Origin: Hyphomicrobiales bacterium
Lineage (GTDB): Bacteria > Pseudomonadota > Alphaproteobacteria > Rhizobiales > CAJQND01
Assembly: GCA_028285595.1 (NCBI GenBank)
Contig: JANQOW010000133.1
Coordinates: 1-64,000 of the forward strand
Length of the DNA stretch: 64,000 nucleotides
Reading direction: 5' to 3'
Below, piece by piece: positions 1 to 8,387 of the stretch (within the stretch, counting starts at the first letter, position 1; each line of letters opens with the position of its first letter). A program made the translations under genes and the position numbers. The notes beneath the pieces were generated by a model. The model was not told the origin of the DNA. It saw only the letters and a list, made by a program, of their open reading frames with translations, and searched no databases.

Positions 1-159
1 CGCCTTCTTTGCATTCTCAAAAAAATACTGAGCGCTCCGCTTATGCAAAACGTCAAAAACAACACCGCCAACAACAGCAATGAACATCAAAACCACATAG
101 GCTTGCATCAGCTCTGCGGGAAACGTCGCCGAAAGCTCGGCAAACGGATTGCTGAACAT
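1..159 (-). CDS. Membrane protein, N-terminal part only
   Basis: Only the first 53 codons lie in the window; the gene runs off the left edge. It starts at an ATG preceded by a strong GGAGGAGAGGAG ribosome site. One hydrophobic segment spans roughly residues 19-38, starting AYVVLMFIAVVGG, followed by a basic cytoplasm-like stretch (HKRSAQYF). I do not recognise the family. It is on the same strand as the alcohol dehydrogenase upstream, with about 170 bp between them, so the two may be co-transcribed. Function is unknown. Confidence 0.6.
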   Translation of the reverse strand, partial: MFSNPFAELSATFPAELMQAYVVLMFIAVVGGVVFDVLHKRSAQYFFENAKKA

Positions 160-331
160 GAAACCGCTCTCCTCTCCTCCCTGTCACTCAATCACAGCGC
201 AAGGGCTTGTTTTTTCACGCGATCGCTACACCTAGCAGCCAGAGCACACGGTGGGCTATTCAGCTCTTTCTATCATCCATAATATGAGACCTATTTTGTC
301 TCTGTCAGTTGAACTTGCGTGCTCGTTTTTG

Positions 332-1447
332 TCATGCAGCGGCAGCTCCCAAGGCTTCGGCCGCCTTCAGAAATCGCTCTTTGCTCCCGATGAAGTTCTT
401 GCCGCGCTCGCCGTCGAACGCGCCGTCCACCAGCCCGCGCCACTCTGCGTCGCTAACGCCATGGTCTGCCGGCAATGTCGAGACATCGAGGTTATGCAGA
501 AATTCTGACATGCGTTTGACCGCGCCCTCAAGATCGTCATCGAAGATGCGTCTCAGGGCGTCTTCACAAAGACCTCCTGAGCCACGTACCGCTTCGATGA
601 CGATGGGCAGAGAAAAAGAGCAGGCAATACCGTGAGGGACATTGTGATTCAGGGTAATAGGATAGGAAAGAGAATGGGCGATCGCGGTCTTGGTGTTGGA
701 GAACGCCAGACCAGCGAACATTGCCGCCTGGGCCATGCGGCTGCGCAGTTCAACATCGCCCAAGTTTTTGACCAACTTTGGAAGCACGGACAAGACTTCC
801 CGCGAAGCGAACACGGCATGGTTCGCTGAGACCGGATTGGCATTGACATTCCAGAGGCTTTCCAAAGCGTGAGAGAGAGCATCCAGCCCCGTACTGGTTG
901 TGAGTTCCAAAGGCTTACCGCACATCAGCTCTGGATCTATCAGTGCAAGTTCAGGATAGAGATTGGGACGGGCAAGTGAGAATTTCTTGCCGGCCGCCTC
1001 GTTCCAAACCGTAGCCCAGCAGGTAACTTCCGAGCCGGTCCCTGCAGTTGTTGGCACCGCGATTATGGGCGTGGCGGAAAGGGCATCTGCGCCCTTGCCG
1101 GTTTCCAGGTATTGAGAGACGCTCGAAAACTCGCCATTGGCCGCGGCAAACACCTTGGCTGAATCGATCACCGATCCACCGCCCAGTGCAACCCAAACTT
1201 CCGGTTCGCCCGTCTGGGCGATGCGCCGTGTTTGGGACGCCAGAAGCACATAGTCGGGGTTTGCTGCCACGTCATTGATTACCACTGAGGCCGGGCCTGC
1301 AGCGGCTGCGAGCTGCTCAGTCAACCGCGTGCAAAAGCTGTCAGGATAAGTGACGAGCCCATAAGCTCGGCCCCCAAGATGAGATGCCAGCGCGCTAAAA
1401 CGGCCCGGGCCGAAATCAATTTTCACAGGATTGCTGTAGGTCCACAC
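332..1447 (-). CDS. Iron-containing alcohol dehydrogenase (phosphonoacetaldehyde reductase-like)
   Basis: A 371-residue group III, metal-dependent NAD(P) alcohol dehydrogenase. The nucleotide-binding GGGSVIDSAK is near residues 89-98, the phosphate-contacting VPTTAGTGSE near 131-140, and the metal ligands are visible as Asp189, His193, His258 and His272 (GLDALSHALESL and HNVPHG regions). I chose the GTG start because AGAGAGG lies just upstream and the family begins with the WTYSNPVKI segment found immediately after it; an ATG 23 codons upstream is the alternative. The opening segment resembles phosphonoacetaldehyde reductases, so a role in reducing a short functionalised aldehyde is an inference. 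The family assignment is firm, the substrate is not. Confidence 0.85.
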   Translation of the reverse strand: MWTYSNPVKIDFGPGRFSALASHLGGRAYGLVTYPDSFCTRLTEQLAAAAGPASVVINDVAANPDYVLLASQTRRIAQTGEPEVWVALGGGSVIDSAKVFAAANGEFSSVSQYLETGKGADALSATPIIAVPTTAGTGSEVTCWATVWNEAAGKKFSLARPNLYPELALIDPELMCGKPLELTTSTGLDALSHALESLWNVNANPVSANHAVFASREVLSVLPKLVKNLGDVELRSRMAQAAMFAGLAFSNTKTAIAHSLSYPITLNHNVPHGIACSFSLPIVIEAVRGSGGLCEDALRRIFDDDLEGAVKRMSEFLHNLDVSTLPADHGVSDAEWRGLVDGAFDGERGKNFIGSKERFLKAAEALGAAAA

Positions 1448-1737
1448 ACTGAGTACCTCTCTGGGATGGTTGTCCAGGCTATGGCCCCATGATGCACAGA
1501 TCAAATACATATTCATGACCGATGGGCAGGCTTGAAGCTATGAAGCATACCCGGCATAGATCGTTTCACGCTGTAGTTTTGCAAGCTAGAGCGTGGGCTG
1601 ACAAAATCGGCCCTAGCCGCTCGGGCTGCCGTGTTTCCAACCGGGCGCAGCATCGCCCCTGACCCAGGCGTGACTGGACTGTGAGGCCCTCTCGAAACTA
1701 GTTTTAAGTTTATGGGGTTCCAAGCAGGAGTGTCCAA
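1448..1737. other. Intergenic region between divergent genes
   Basis: About 290 bp separate the divergently read alcohol dehydrogenase and DUF3179 genes. Both promoters should lie here. I see no RNA gene, no convincing palindrome and no reading frame with a supported start. Confidence 0.4.
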
Positions 1738-3165
1738 GTGCGCGCGCCCTCATTGAGAGATGTCGCTTTTGTTCTAAGCTTCGTATTCATCTGCCTTGCG
1801 GCCGGATTGGGACGAGGCGCGTTGGCCGACGCGAAGGGAGCGGACATCGCCGCGCTTTCCTTGAAGCTCTTCACAACCCACGGGTCTGAACGCCAAGACG
1901 CTATCGATGCCCTCATGGCCACCAAAGATACCAGTCTTATTCCAACCTTCGTATTGGCGTCCCGTTGGACCGGAGAGGAACGTCAGATTACTGAAGCCCT
2001 GTCGGTCTTGACCGGGAAAAACATCAAAACGTGGCACGATGCGATGAGGTGGCAAGAAGTGCGCCCGGACCTTGTTCCCCACGCAAGTTACCGCGCCATC
2101 AAGCTAAGGTTTTTTGGAAACACGGATCGCCGCTTCTTGAGGTTCTTCAACGGTCCGGGCACCACACGCAAAGAGATGAAGATCCGCTTTGAGGAAATTA
2201 CCTGGGGCGGTGTTTTGATGGACGGTATCCCGCCGCTGGACACGCCTAACCAGGTTTTGTCCGGGTCTGCCGAAGCGGCATATCTGCGAGACGAGGATCT
2301 CGTTTTCGGCATCTCCATAAATGGCGATGTGCGGGCTTACCCGCTGCGCATCATGGGCTGGCATGAGATGGTCAATGATGTGATCGGTGGTGTTCCCGTA
2401 ACCTTGGCCTACTGCACGCTCTGCGGCGCCGGCATTCTGTTTGAGACAAAGGTAGAGGGCCACGACGAAGCGTTGACCTTTGGATCGTCCGGCTTCCTTT
2501 ACCGTTCCAACAAGCTGATGTTCGACCGCAAGACGCACTCACTGTGGAACCAGTTCACTGGTAAGCCGGTCTCTGGGCCGCTCGTCAAACAATCCATCAC
2601 GCTCAAGCAGCTTCCTATTCTCATCACAAGTTGGAAGGGCTGGCGTAGCGAGCATCCGTTGACCAAAGTGCTGTCCATGGAGACCGGGTACACCCGCGAC
2701 TATGGTTCCGGCGTTGCCTATCATGATTATTTTGCAAGCCCGGATTTGATGTTCCCGGCGCGGGTCCAGAACACCGGCTATGCCAAGAAGAAAGACTATG
2801 TTTTTGGGGTTCGTCAGTTCGGAGCCTCGAAAGCCTGGCCATTGAACGCGTTCAAAGACAATCCCGTTATCAACGACACGATTGGTCAAACGAACATCGT
2901 CCTCATTGGCAATTCGGATACGCGTTCCGTACGTGCTTATGAGCGCAAGAATGAGATGTTCAAAGTGGGCGGTGCGGGCCCGAACTCGCTGTTAAGCGGG
3001 TCCGCCACCTGGGCGGTCACCGAACAGGCCTTGATTTCTCCTGGCCGTCGTTCCTTGCCACGCGTGGCCGGACACATCGCCTATTGGTTCGCCTGGGACA
3101 ACTATCTGGGACCGCAAACTGAACTCTATGAAGTGCCTGTTGAAGGAGCCCCGGTCGGAAACTGA
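1738..3165 (+). CDS. Exported DUF3179-family protein
   Basis: This 475-residue protein opens with a hydrophobic signal segment (about residues 8-30) and carries a DUF3179 domain from about residue 165 onward, marked by VTLAYCTLCGAG with Cys226 and Cys229. The family is found exported or membrane-attached in many bacteria and archaea and has no assigned reaction. The start is a GTG with AGGAG seven bases upstream. The region before the domain (about residues 35-110) looks helical and repeat-like. It stands alone: the next gene is convergent. The two cysteines suggest a metal or redox site, which is only a guess. Confidence 0.8.
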   Translation: MRAPSLRDVAFVLSFVFICLAAGLGRGALADAKGADIAALSLKLFTTHGSERQDAIDALMATKDTSLIPTFVLASRWTGEERQITEALSVLTGKNIKTWHDAMRWQEVRPDLVPHASYRAIKLRFFGNTDRRFLRFFNGPGTTRKEMKIRFEEITWGGVLMDGIPPLDTPNQVLSGSAEAAYLRDEDLVFGISINGDVRAYPLRIMGWHEMVNDVIGGVPVTLAYCTLCGAGILFETKVEGHDEALTFGSSGFLYRSNKLMFDRKTHSLWNQFTGKPVSGPLVKQSITLKQLPILITSWKGWRSEHPLTKVLSMETGYTRDYGSGVAYHDYFASPDLMFPARVQNTGYAKKKDYVFGVRQFGASKAWPLNAFKDNPVINDTIGQTNIVLIGNSDTRSVRAYERKNEMFKVGGAGPNSLLSGSATWAVTEQALISPGRRSLPRVAGHIAYWFAWDNYLGPQTELYEVPVEGAPVGN

Positions 3166-3194
3166 GATGAGAGCGGTGTATGGTCCGGCCCGGA

Positions 3195-4112
3195 TCAACC
3201 AACTGCACCGCAAGCCCTCAGCGCCTCCTCCGTCTCAGCCGCGTATGATCGCAAAGCCTCAATCAAGATGCCGCCCAAGTGGGAACCCGGTCTATATGCG
3301 GAGCTCATCAACGCAATCTCAAATGACAGTTCCGGGCGGAACAGCCGCCATTCCAGATCGCGGCCCGCGTAGTCAATGGCTGTGAGCGCATCGACAATCG
3401 CGATGCCGACGCCGCGCGCAACAAGCTCGCACGCCACCTGTGTGGTGAAGGTGTCTACGCGGCGAATGGGCCGAGCACCGCTGTTGTCGAGAGCGGTCTC
3501 CACCGCCAAGCGCCATTGATCGAAGTTGGACAAAGTGATCAAGGTGTGCGGTGCAAGATCCTTGGCGACCACAACGGTTTGATCGGCCAATGCATGATTT
3601 GCCGTGATCACGCAAACCAGCGGCACACGCATAATGTGTTCATAGTGGACGCCAGCCGTATCCCCCATTTTAAGGCCAATGCCGATATCAACCTGACCGG
3701 CCGAAACCGCATCTGCAATCCACCCGGAACTTCGGATGGGCAAAGAGAGCGACACATCGGTGTTTTCGATCAGGAACGGGCCGAGCATTTCAGGCAGCCA
3801 CCTTCGTGCCAGCATGGGCATGGCGGCAACTGATATCTCACCTGCAGGATGGTGCTTCAGTCCGGTCACAAATCGCGATAGCTGATCGAGCCCGCGGTAG
3901 CTGCGTTCCACTTGATCAAACAAAGTGGTGGCTTCCAAGGTGGGAACAAGCCGATTTCCGGTGCGCTCAAACAGCTTCAGTCCTGTGTCCTCTTCAAGCA
4001 ACTTGAGGTACTTGCTGACAGCAGGTTGGGAGATGTTCAGCTTCTGGCTCGCTGCCGTTACGGATCCTGATTCCATGACGGCCTTGAATATCTCGATCTG
4101 ACGAATGTTCAT
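3195..4112 (-). CDS. LysR-family transcriptional regulator
   Basis: A 305-residue LysR regulator. The N-terminal winged helix-turn-helix is clear (SVTAASQKLNISQPAVSKYL, about residues 17-36), followed by the usual linker and a periplasmic-binding-like effector domain to the C terminus. It is divergent from the M24/TRAP operon across 131 bp, the classic arrangement for a LysR protein controlling the neighbouring operon and itself. The effector is probably the TRAP substrate or its first breakdown product. The family call is secure; the target is inferred from position. Confidence 0.9.
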   Translation of the reverse strand: MNIRQIEIFKAVMESGSVTAASQKLNISQPAVSKYLKLLEEDTGLKLFERTGNRLVPTLEATTLFDQVERSYRGLDQLSRFVTGLKHHPAGEISVAAMPMLARRWLPEMLGPFLIENTDVSLSLPIRSSGWIADAVSAGQVDIGIGLKMGDTAGVHYEHIMRVPLVCVITANHALADQTVVVAKDLAPHTLITLSNFDQWRLAVETALDNSGARPIRRVDTFTTQVACELVARGVGIAIVDALTAIDYAGRDLEWRLFRPELSFEIALMSSAYRPGSHLGGILIEALRSYAAETEEALRACGAVG

Positions 4113-4243
4113 GTTCGATGCCTCTCCTTGGAAACATGAAATATAGCTTATTTTAAGAGCAGGGAGAGATTTTCATATTTGTAGCTATGACGGTAACCGG
4201 ACATACTCTCAGTGGTGAAAGCGAATGAAACCGATGATCCGGC

Positions 4244-5434
4244 ATGAGTTTGACTGTTTCCAAAACCGCTCACGCTTCTGAGCCCAAAGCGAGCATTCTT
4301 CCGGCATCTTACGGCATCTATGAACGCCGGCTTGCCAGAGTTCAGACAGACCTACGCGAACGCGGCATGGCCGGCGCCCTGATTTTCGACCCAGAGAACC
4401 TGTTCTGGCTGACCGGCTATCAAACCATTGGGTATTTTACGTTTCATGCAACCTTCATCGGAGCGAATTCGGCTCCCATTGTTATCGGACGTGTGGTCAA
4501 TCGCGACCTCGCTCTGGCCCATCCAACCATCGCCGGCTTCGAACCGATCATCGACACCGCGGATCCAATCGAGGTGCTGACCACATTCTTAAATGGAAAA
4601 CTGCAAGGCGCAGAGATCGGCATTGAGACAGGGGGGCGGTACCTATCGGTGGCAGATCACGCCAGATTGGTGAGCGCGTCATTGTCCTCCTTTGTCGATT
4701 GGAACGGTGTCATTGAGGAGCTGCGCCCGTCCAAGGATGATTGGGAAATCGATAACATGCGCCACGCCGCTCGAGCTGCTGAGGCCGGGCTGCAGGCGGC
4801 TATCGAGGAAATTGCGCCCGGCAAGACCGAAAACGATATTGCGGCCGCGATGTATGAGGCAAGTATCCGGGCGGGCAGCGAGTACCTTGGTCATGCACCA
4901 TTGGTGGTGGCTGGCGAGACGACATCGCTGTGCTTTGCCATGTGGAGACGGCGCGAGATTGCGATGGGGGATGTGGTTCTCCTTGAAGCGGCTGGCTGTG
5001 TTGAGCGAATGCACGCCATGCTGTCGCGTCCAGTGGTGGTTGGGGAACCGAGTGATGAACACATCGAAGCAGCGGACGCCTTAAAGGGCGTTTTGGAATC
5101 GGCGATTGAGGCCATCAGGCCTGGGCTGACCGCCGGCGAAGTTGATCGCCACTGCCGCAGTGTTGTTGAAAAACGTGGGTTAGGGGATTTTTTCAGGCAT
5201 CGGGCGGCATATGGCATTGGCATCGGTTTTCCTCCGAACTGGTCCGAAGGTCATATCTACGCCATTCGTCCGGATGATCCTTTGGTGTTGCAGCCCAACA
5301 TGACATTCCACGTCATCCCCACCTTATTCAAACCCACCTTCGGCATGTGCTTCAGCGACAGCGTGCGTGTGACGGATGATGGATGCGAACTGCTGACCAA
5401 CTTCCCCCGGCGTCTTTTCAGCGTCGGGGATTAG
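4244..5434 (+). CDS. M24-family (creatinase/aminopeptidase P fold) protein, metal ligands missing
   Basis: A 396-residue protein with the creatinase N-terminal domain (about 25-155) and a pita-bread M24 catalytic fold (about 165-390). Metal-dependent members use two Asp, one His and two Glu. Here the aligned stretches read GDVVLLEAAG, RMHAMLSRPV, AYGIGIGF, NMTFHVIP and CFSDSVRVTDDGCELL, so all five ligands appear replaced. Creatinase and ectoine hydrolase are known metal-free members, so this may hydrolyse a small C-N bond substrate rather than a peptide. It is the first gene of a unit with dctPQM, only 27 bp before dctP, which suggests that it acts on what the transporter brings in. No strong ribosome site precedes the chosen ATG. 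Confidence 0.8.
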   Translation: MSLTVSKTAHASEPKASILPASYGIYERRLARVQTDLRERGMAGALIFDPENLFWLTGYQTIGYFTFHATFIGANSAPIVIGRVVNRDLALAHPTIAGFEPIIDTADPIEVLTTFLNGKLQGAEIGIETGGRYLSVADHARLVSASLSSFVDWNGVIEELRPSKDDWEIDNMRHAARAAEAGLQAAIEEIAPGKTENDIAAAMYEASIRAGSEYLGHAPLVVAGETTSLCFAMWRRREIAMGDVVLLEAAGCVERMHAMLSRPVVVGEPSDEHIEAADALKGVLESAIEAIRPGLTAGEVDRHCRSVVEKRGLGDFFRHRAAYGIGIGFPPNWSEGHIYAIRPDDPLVLQPNMTFHVIPTLFKPTFGMCFSDSVRVTDDGCELLTNFPRRLFSVGD

Positions 5435-5461
5435 CCATTCAACCCAAAAGAGGGAAAGCCA

Positions 5462-6463
5462 ATGACCACATCAGAGATATCACGTCGAACCATTCTTCAA
5501 GCCGGCACAATGGGCTTTGCCACCGTAGCGCTGATGCCAAGTCTTTCTTTTGCCGCGACGTCTTGGGACATGCCGAGCGCCTATGGCGCCGGCAACTTCA
5601 TCTCAAAAGCCTATGTGGCGTTTGCAGAGGATGTGAAGAAACGCACCAACGGTGGCCTTGAGATCAAGGTGCACCCTGGAGGCTCTCTTTATAAGGGCTC
5701 CGATATTATGCGCGCTGTGCGTGAAGGCCAGGTGCCGCTTGGCGGCCGCTTTTTGGGCGCTCACACGAAAGAGGCGCCCATTTTGGGACTGGACACGGTT
5801 CCTTTCCTGGCCACCAATCGCGCTGAAGCAAAAAAGCTGTATGACGTCTCAAAAGAGCAAATCAACGCCGCGCTTGCCGAACGTGGCATGAAGCTTTTGT
5901 TCGCGCCCACTTGGCCGCCACAGGGGCTCTTCTCCAAAAAAGCCGTGACAAAACTGGAAGACATGAAGGGCGTTAAGTTCCGCGCCTACAATGCCTCCAC
6001 AACGAGGCTTGCAAATCTGATGGGCGCTGTGCCGACCAAGACCGAAGCAAGTGAGATCGCTCAGGCCTTTTCCACCGGTGTGGCCGAGGCCATGATGGCC
6101 TCAGGCGCAATTGGGATCTGGCAGAAAATCTGGGACTATTGCGACCACTATTACGAGGTCAACGCTTGGCTGCCGAAATCCGGAGTGATCGTCAATGCAG
6201 ATGCCTGGGGCGCTCTCGACGGGGCGACGCAATCGGCGGTGAACGAGGCTGCGGCTGCTGCTGAAGCTGCGGTCTGGGATGAAATGGAAAACCAAAATGC
6301 CGGGTACATCAAAACGATGAAAGATAACGGCATGAAGGTGGAAGCGCCGTCTGATGAGCTGCAGGCCGGGCTGAAAAAGATCGGTGATACGATGGCGGAA
6401 GAGTGGAGTGCCTCTGCGGGGGATGCTGGCGCGAAGGTGATGGCCGCCTACCGGGCGGCTTGA
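5462..6463 (+). CDS. dctP: TRAP transporter substrate-binding protein (DctP family)
   Basis: The 333-residue periplasmic receptor of a TRAP uptake system. The leader has a Tat-like SRRTILQAG at residues 8-16 followed by a short hydrophobic run ending near SFAAT. The mature part has the DctP pattern: FRAYNASTTRLANLMGA region about 175-191, then EIAQAFSTGVAEAMM. AAAGG-type ribosome sites occur before it (AGAGGGAAAGCCA). TRAP receptors bind carboxylate or zwitterionic solutes and use an ion gradient. It is followed after 13 bp by the small membrane subunit. A Tat signal on a TRAP receptor is known but less common than Sec. Confidence 0.9.
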   Translation: MTTSEISRRTILQAGTMGFATVALMPSLSFAATSWDMPSAYGAGNFISKAYVAFAEDVKKRTNGGLEIKVHPGGSLYKGSDIMRAVREGQVPLGGRFLGAHTKEAPILGLDTVPFLATNRAEAKKLYDVSKEQINAALAERGMKLLFAPTWPPQGLFSKKAVTKLEDMKGVKFRAYNASTTRLANLMGAVPTKTEASEIAQAFSTGVAEAMMASGAIGIWQKIWDYCDHYYEVNAWLPKSGVIVNADAWGALDGATQSAVNEAAAAAEAAVWDEMENQNAGYIKTMKDNGMKVEAPSDELQAGLKKIGDTMAEEWSASAGDAGAKVMAAYRAA

Positions 6464-6476
6464 GGCTTAGGTTCAC

Positions 6477-7022
6477 ATGAAAACGGCGCTTGCAGCATTA
6501 GACCGTGCATTGAATAGACTTTACCTCTTGTGCGGGGTCATTGCTGCAGGTGCAATTGTCATGATCGCTGTTTTGGTGGCGCTCAGCATACTCTCGCGCC
6601 TTGCCGGTATCTATGTGGGTGGGCTCACGGAGGGAGCCGGATATGCCATGGCCGCCGCCGGCACGTTTGGGCTTGCCTACACGTTTGGTTCCGGCGGGCA
6701 CATTCGTGTTGATCTGGTTTTGAACCTGCTGCCAAGCAGACCGCGCGCCATAACGGAGTTGTTGGCGCTCGCTGTCACGACGGGTGTGATTGCCTTTCTC
6801 ACCTACTACTTCATCCGCATGGTCACGATCTCTTGGAAGTTTGGGGACCTGAGCGACGGGTCGGACGAGCTCCCGCTTTGGTTGCCCCAGTTCCCGGCGG
6901 CCTCCGGTTTTGCCGTTTTTGCCCTGGCCTTGTGTCATCACCTGATCCGTTACCTCGTCACACGTGAAGTCACCTGGTCGTCTGGTGCTGACAATCTTCT
7001 GGAAGAGCAGTCCGGAGACTGA
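6477..7022 (+). CDS. dctQ: TRAP transporter small permease (DctQ family)
   Basis: A 181-residue integral membrane protein with four hydrophobic segments, the standard size and topology for DctQ subunits. The segment GGLTEGAGYAMAAAGTFG (about 48-65) fits the family. It sits between the receptor and the large permease, with only 3 bp to the latter, so the three are surely translated together. It pairs with DctM to form the membrane complex; it has no transport activity alone. Confidence 0.88.
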   Translation: MKTALAALDRALNRLYLLCGVIAAGAIVMIAVLVALSILSRLAGIYVGGLTEGAGYAMAAAGTFGLAYTFGSGGHIRVDLVLNLLPSRPRAITELLALAVTTGVIAFLTYYFIRMVTISWKFGDLSDGSDELPLWLPQFPAASGFAVFALALCHHLIRYLVTREVTWSSGADNLLEEQSGD

Positions 7023-7025
7023 GAG

Positions 7026-8333
7026 ATGGATCCTGGGACAATGGCAATTGTGTTCGCGGCTATTTTGGTGGCCGTGCTCGCTCCCGGGGTGTGGATTGGG
7101 GCTGCATTGTTGGTGGTTGGTATTGCCGCCATGGCGCTGGGCTCACCGCGGCCTATCGGACCCGCGATGGCAACAACCGTGTGGTCACACATATCCCTTT
7201 GGGGTCTTGCCTCGCTGCCCTTGTTCATCTGGATGGGCGAAATTCTCTGCCGCACAAGGCTGTCGGAGAACTTGTTCAATGGTCTTTCGCCGCTGTTGCG
7301 GCGACTGCCAGGGGGGCTGCTGCATGTGAACGTTGCAGGGTGCACGGCGTTTTCTGCTATCTCGGGCTCCTCCGCGGCCACACTCCTCACGGTGGGTAAG
7401 ATCACCATGCCGGAGCTGAAGCGCAGAGGCTACCCGGACGCAATGGTTGGCGGCACCTTAGCGGGCGCAGGGACGCTGGGTCTTTTGATCCCGCCTTCTA
7501 TTACCATGATCATCTACGGCATCATGGTGGAGGAATCGATTGCGCGCTTGTTCATGGCAGGCTTGGTCCCGGGCCTGATGCTGGCCGGCCTGTTTGTGCT
7601 GTACAATATCGGCTGGGGACTGTTCACCGAAACAGGCCGTGCCATGCGCGAGGAACCGGCAGACTTCAAGCAAAAGCTATCGGGCCTGATGGAGTTGTTT
7701 CCCATCGTTGCGCTCATTGTGGGGGTTATCGGTTCGATCTACACGGGCATTGCCGCGCCGACGGAGGCAGCCGTATTGGGTGTTGCGGGTGCTCTTGTTC
7801 TTGCGGCTTTTCAAGGATCTCTGTCGTACGCGACTTTGTCTGAGTCTTTGATGGGCACGGTCAAGACCACCTCGATGATAACACTGCTGCTCGCAGGATC
7901 TGCCTTTCTAACCCTTGCGATGGGATTTGCCGGCCTGCCGCGGGCGTTGGCCGAGTGGATCGGCGCGATGCAGCTGTCGGCCACCGCTCTCATCATTGCT
8001 CTGATGGTGCTATACATGCTCCTGGGGTGTTTTCTTGACGGCATTTCAATGATCGTTCTAACGATCGCAGTCGTTGAGCCGCTCGTGAGAGCAGCCGGTA
8101 TCGATATGATTTGGTTTGGGGTCTTCGTGGTTCTGGTGGGTGAGATGGCTTTGATTACGCCTCCAATTGGCTTCAACCTTTTCTTGGTTCAAGGCATGAC
8201 AGGTCGCGACATTGGCTTTATTTCGCGTGCCGCTGCACCGATGTTTGGCTTGATGCTGCTCGGCGTGGTCATTCTGATCATGTTTCCCCAAATCGCACTA
8301 TGGCTACCGGAGGCCATGAGTTCTCAGAACTGA
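7026..8333 (+). CDS. dctM: TRAP transporter large permease (DctM family)
   Basis: A 435-residue, highly hydrophobic protein of the DctM/ion transporter superfamily with about twelve membrane segments. Family marks include ISGSSAATLLTVGKITMPE-like sequence near residues 117-135, LAGAGTLGLLIPPSITMI near 146-163, and GCFLDGISMIVLT near 336-348. It provides the sodium-coupled translocation path for the solute captured by DctP. It ends the M24-dctPQM unit; the next gene, selD, is convergent 54 bp away. Confidence 0.92.
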   Translation: MDPGTMAIVFAAILVAVLAPGVWIGAALLVVGIAAMALGSPRPIGPAMATTVWSHISLWGLASLPLFIWMGEILCRTRLSENLFNGLSPLLRRLPGGLLHVNVAGCTAFSAISGSSAATLLTVGKITMPELKRRGYPDAMVGGTLAGAGTLGLLIPPSITMIIYGIMVEESIARLFMAGLVPGLMLAGLFVLYNIGWGLFTETGRAMREEPADFKQKLSGLMELFPIVALIVGVIGSIYTGIAAPTEAAVLGVAGALVLAAFQGSLSYATLSESLMGTVKTTSMITLLLAGSAFLTLAMGFAGLPRALAEWIGAMQLSATALIIALMVLYMLLGCFLDGISMIVLTIAVVEPLVRAAGIDMIWFGVFVVLVGEMALITPPIGFNLFLVQGMTGRDIGFISRAAAPMFGLMLLGVVILIMFPQIALWLPEAMSSQN

Positions 8334-8387
8334 TCGTATTGAGCTCAGCGACCGGATGGCAGAGATGATGCCTCGATGCTGCATCTC

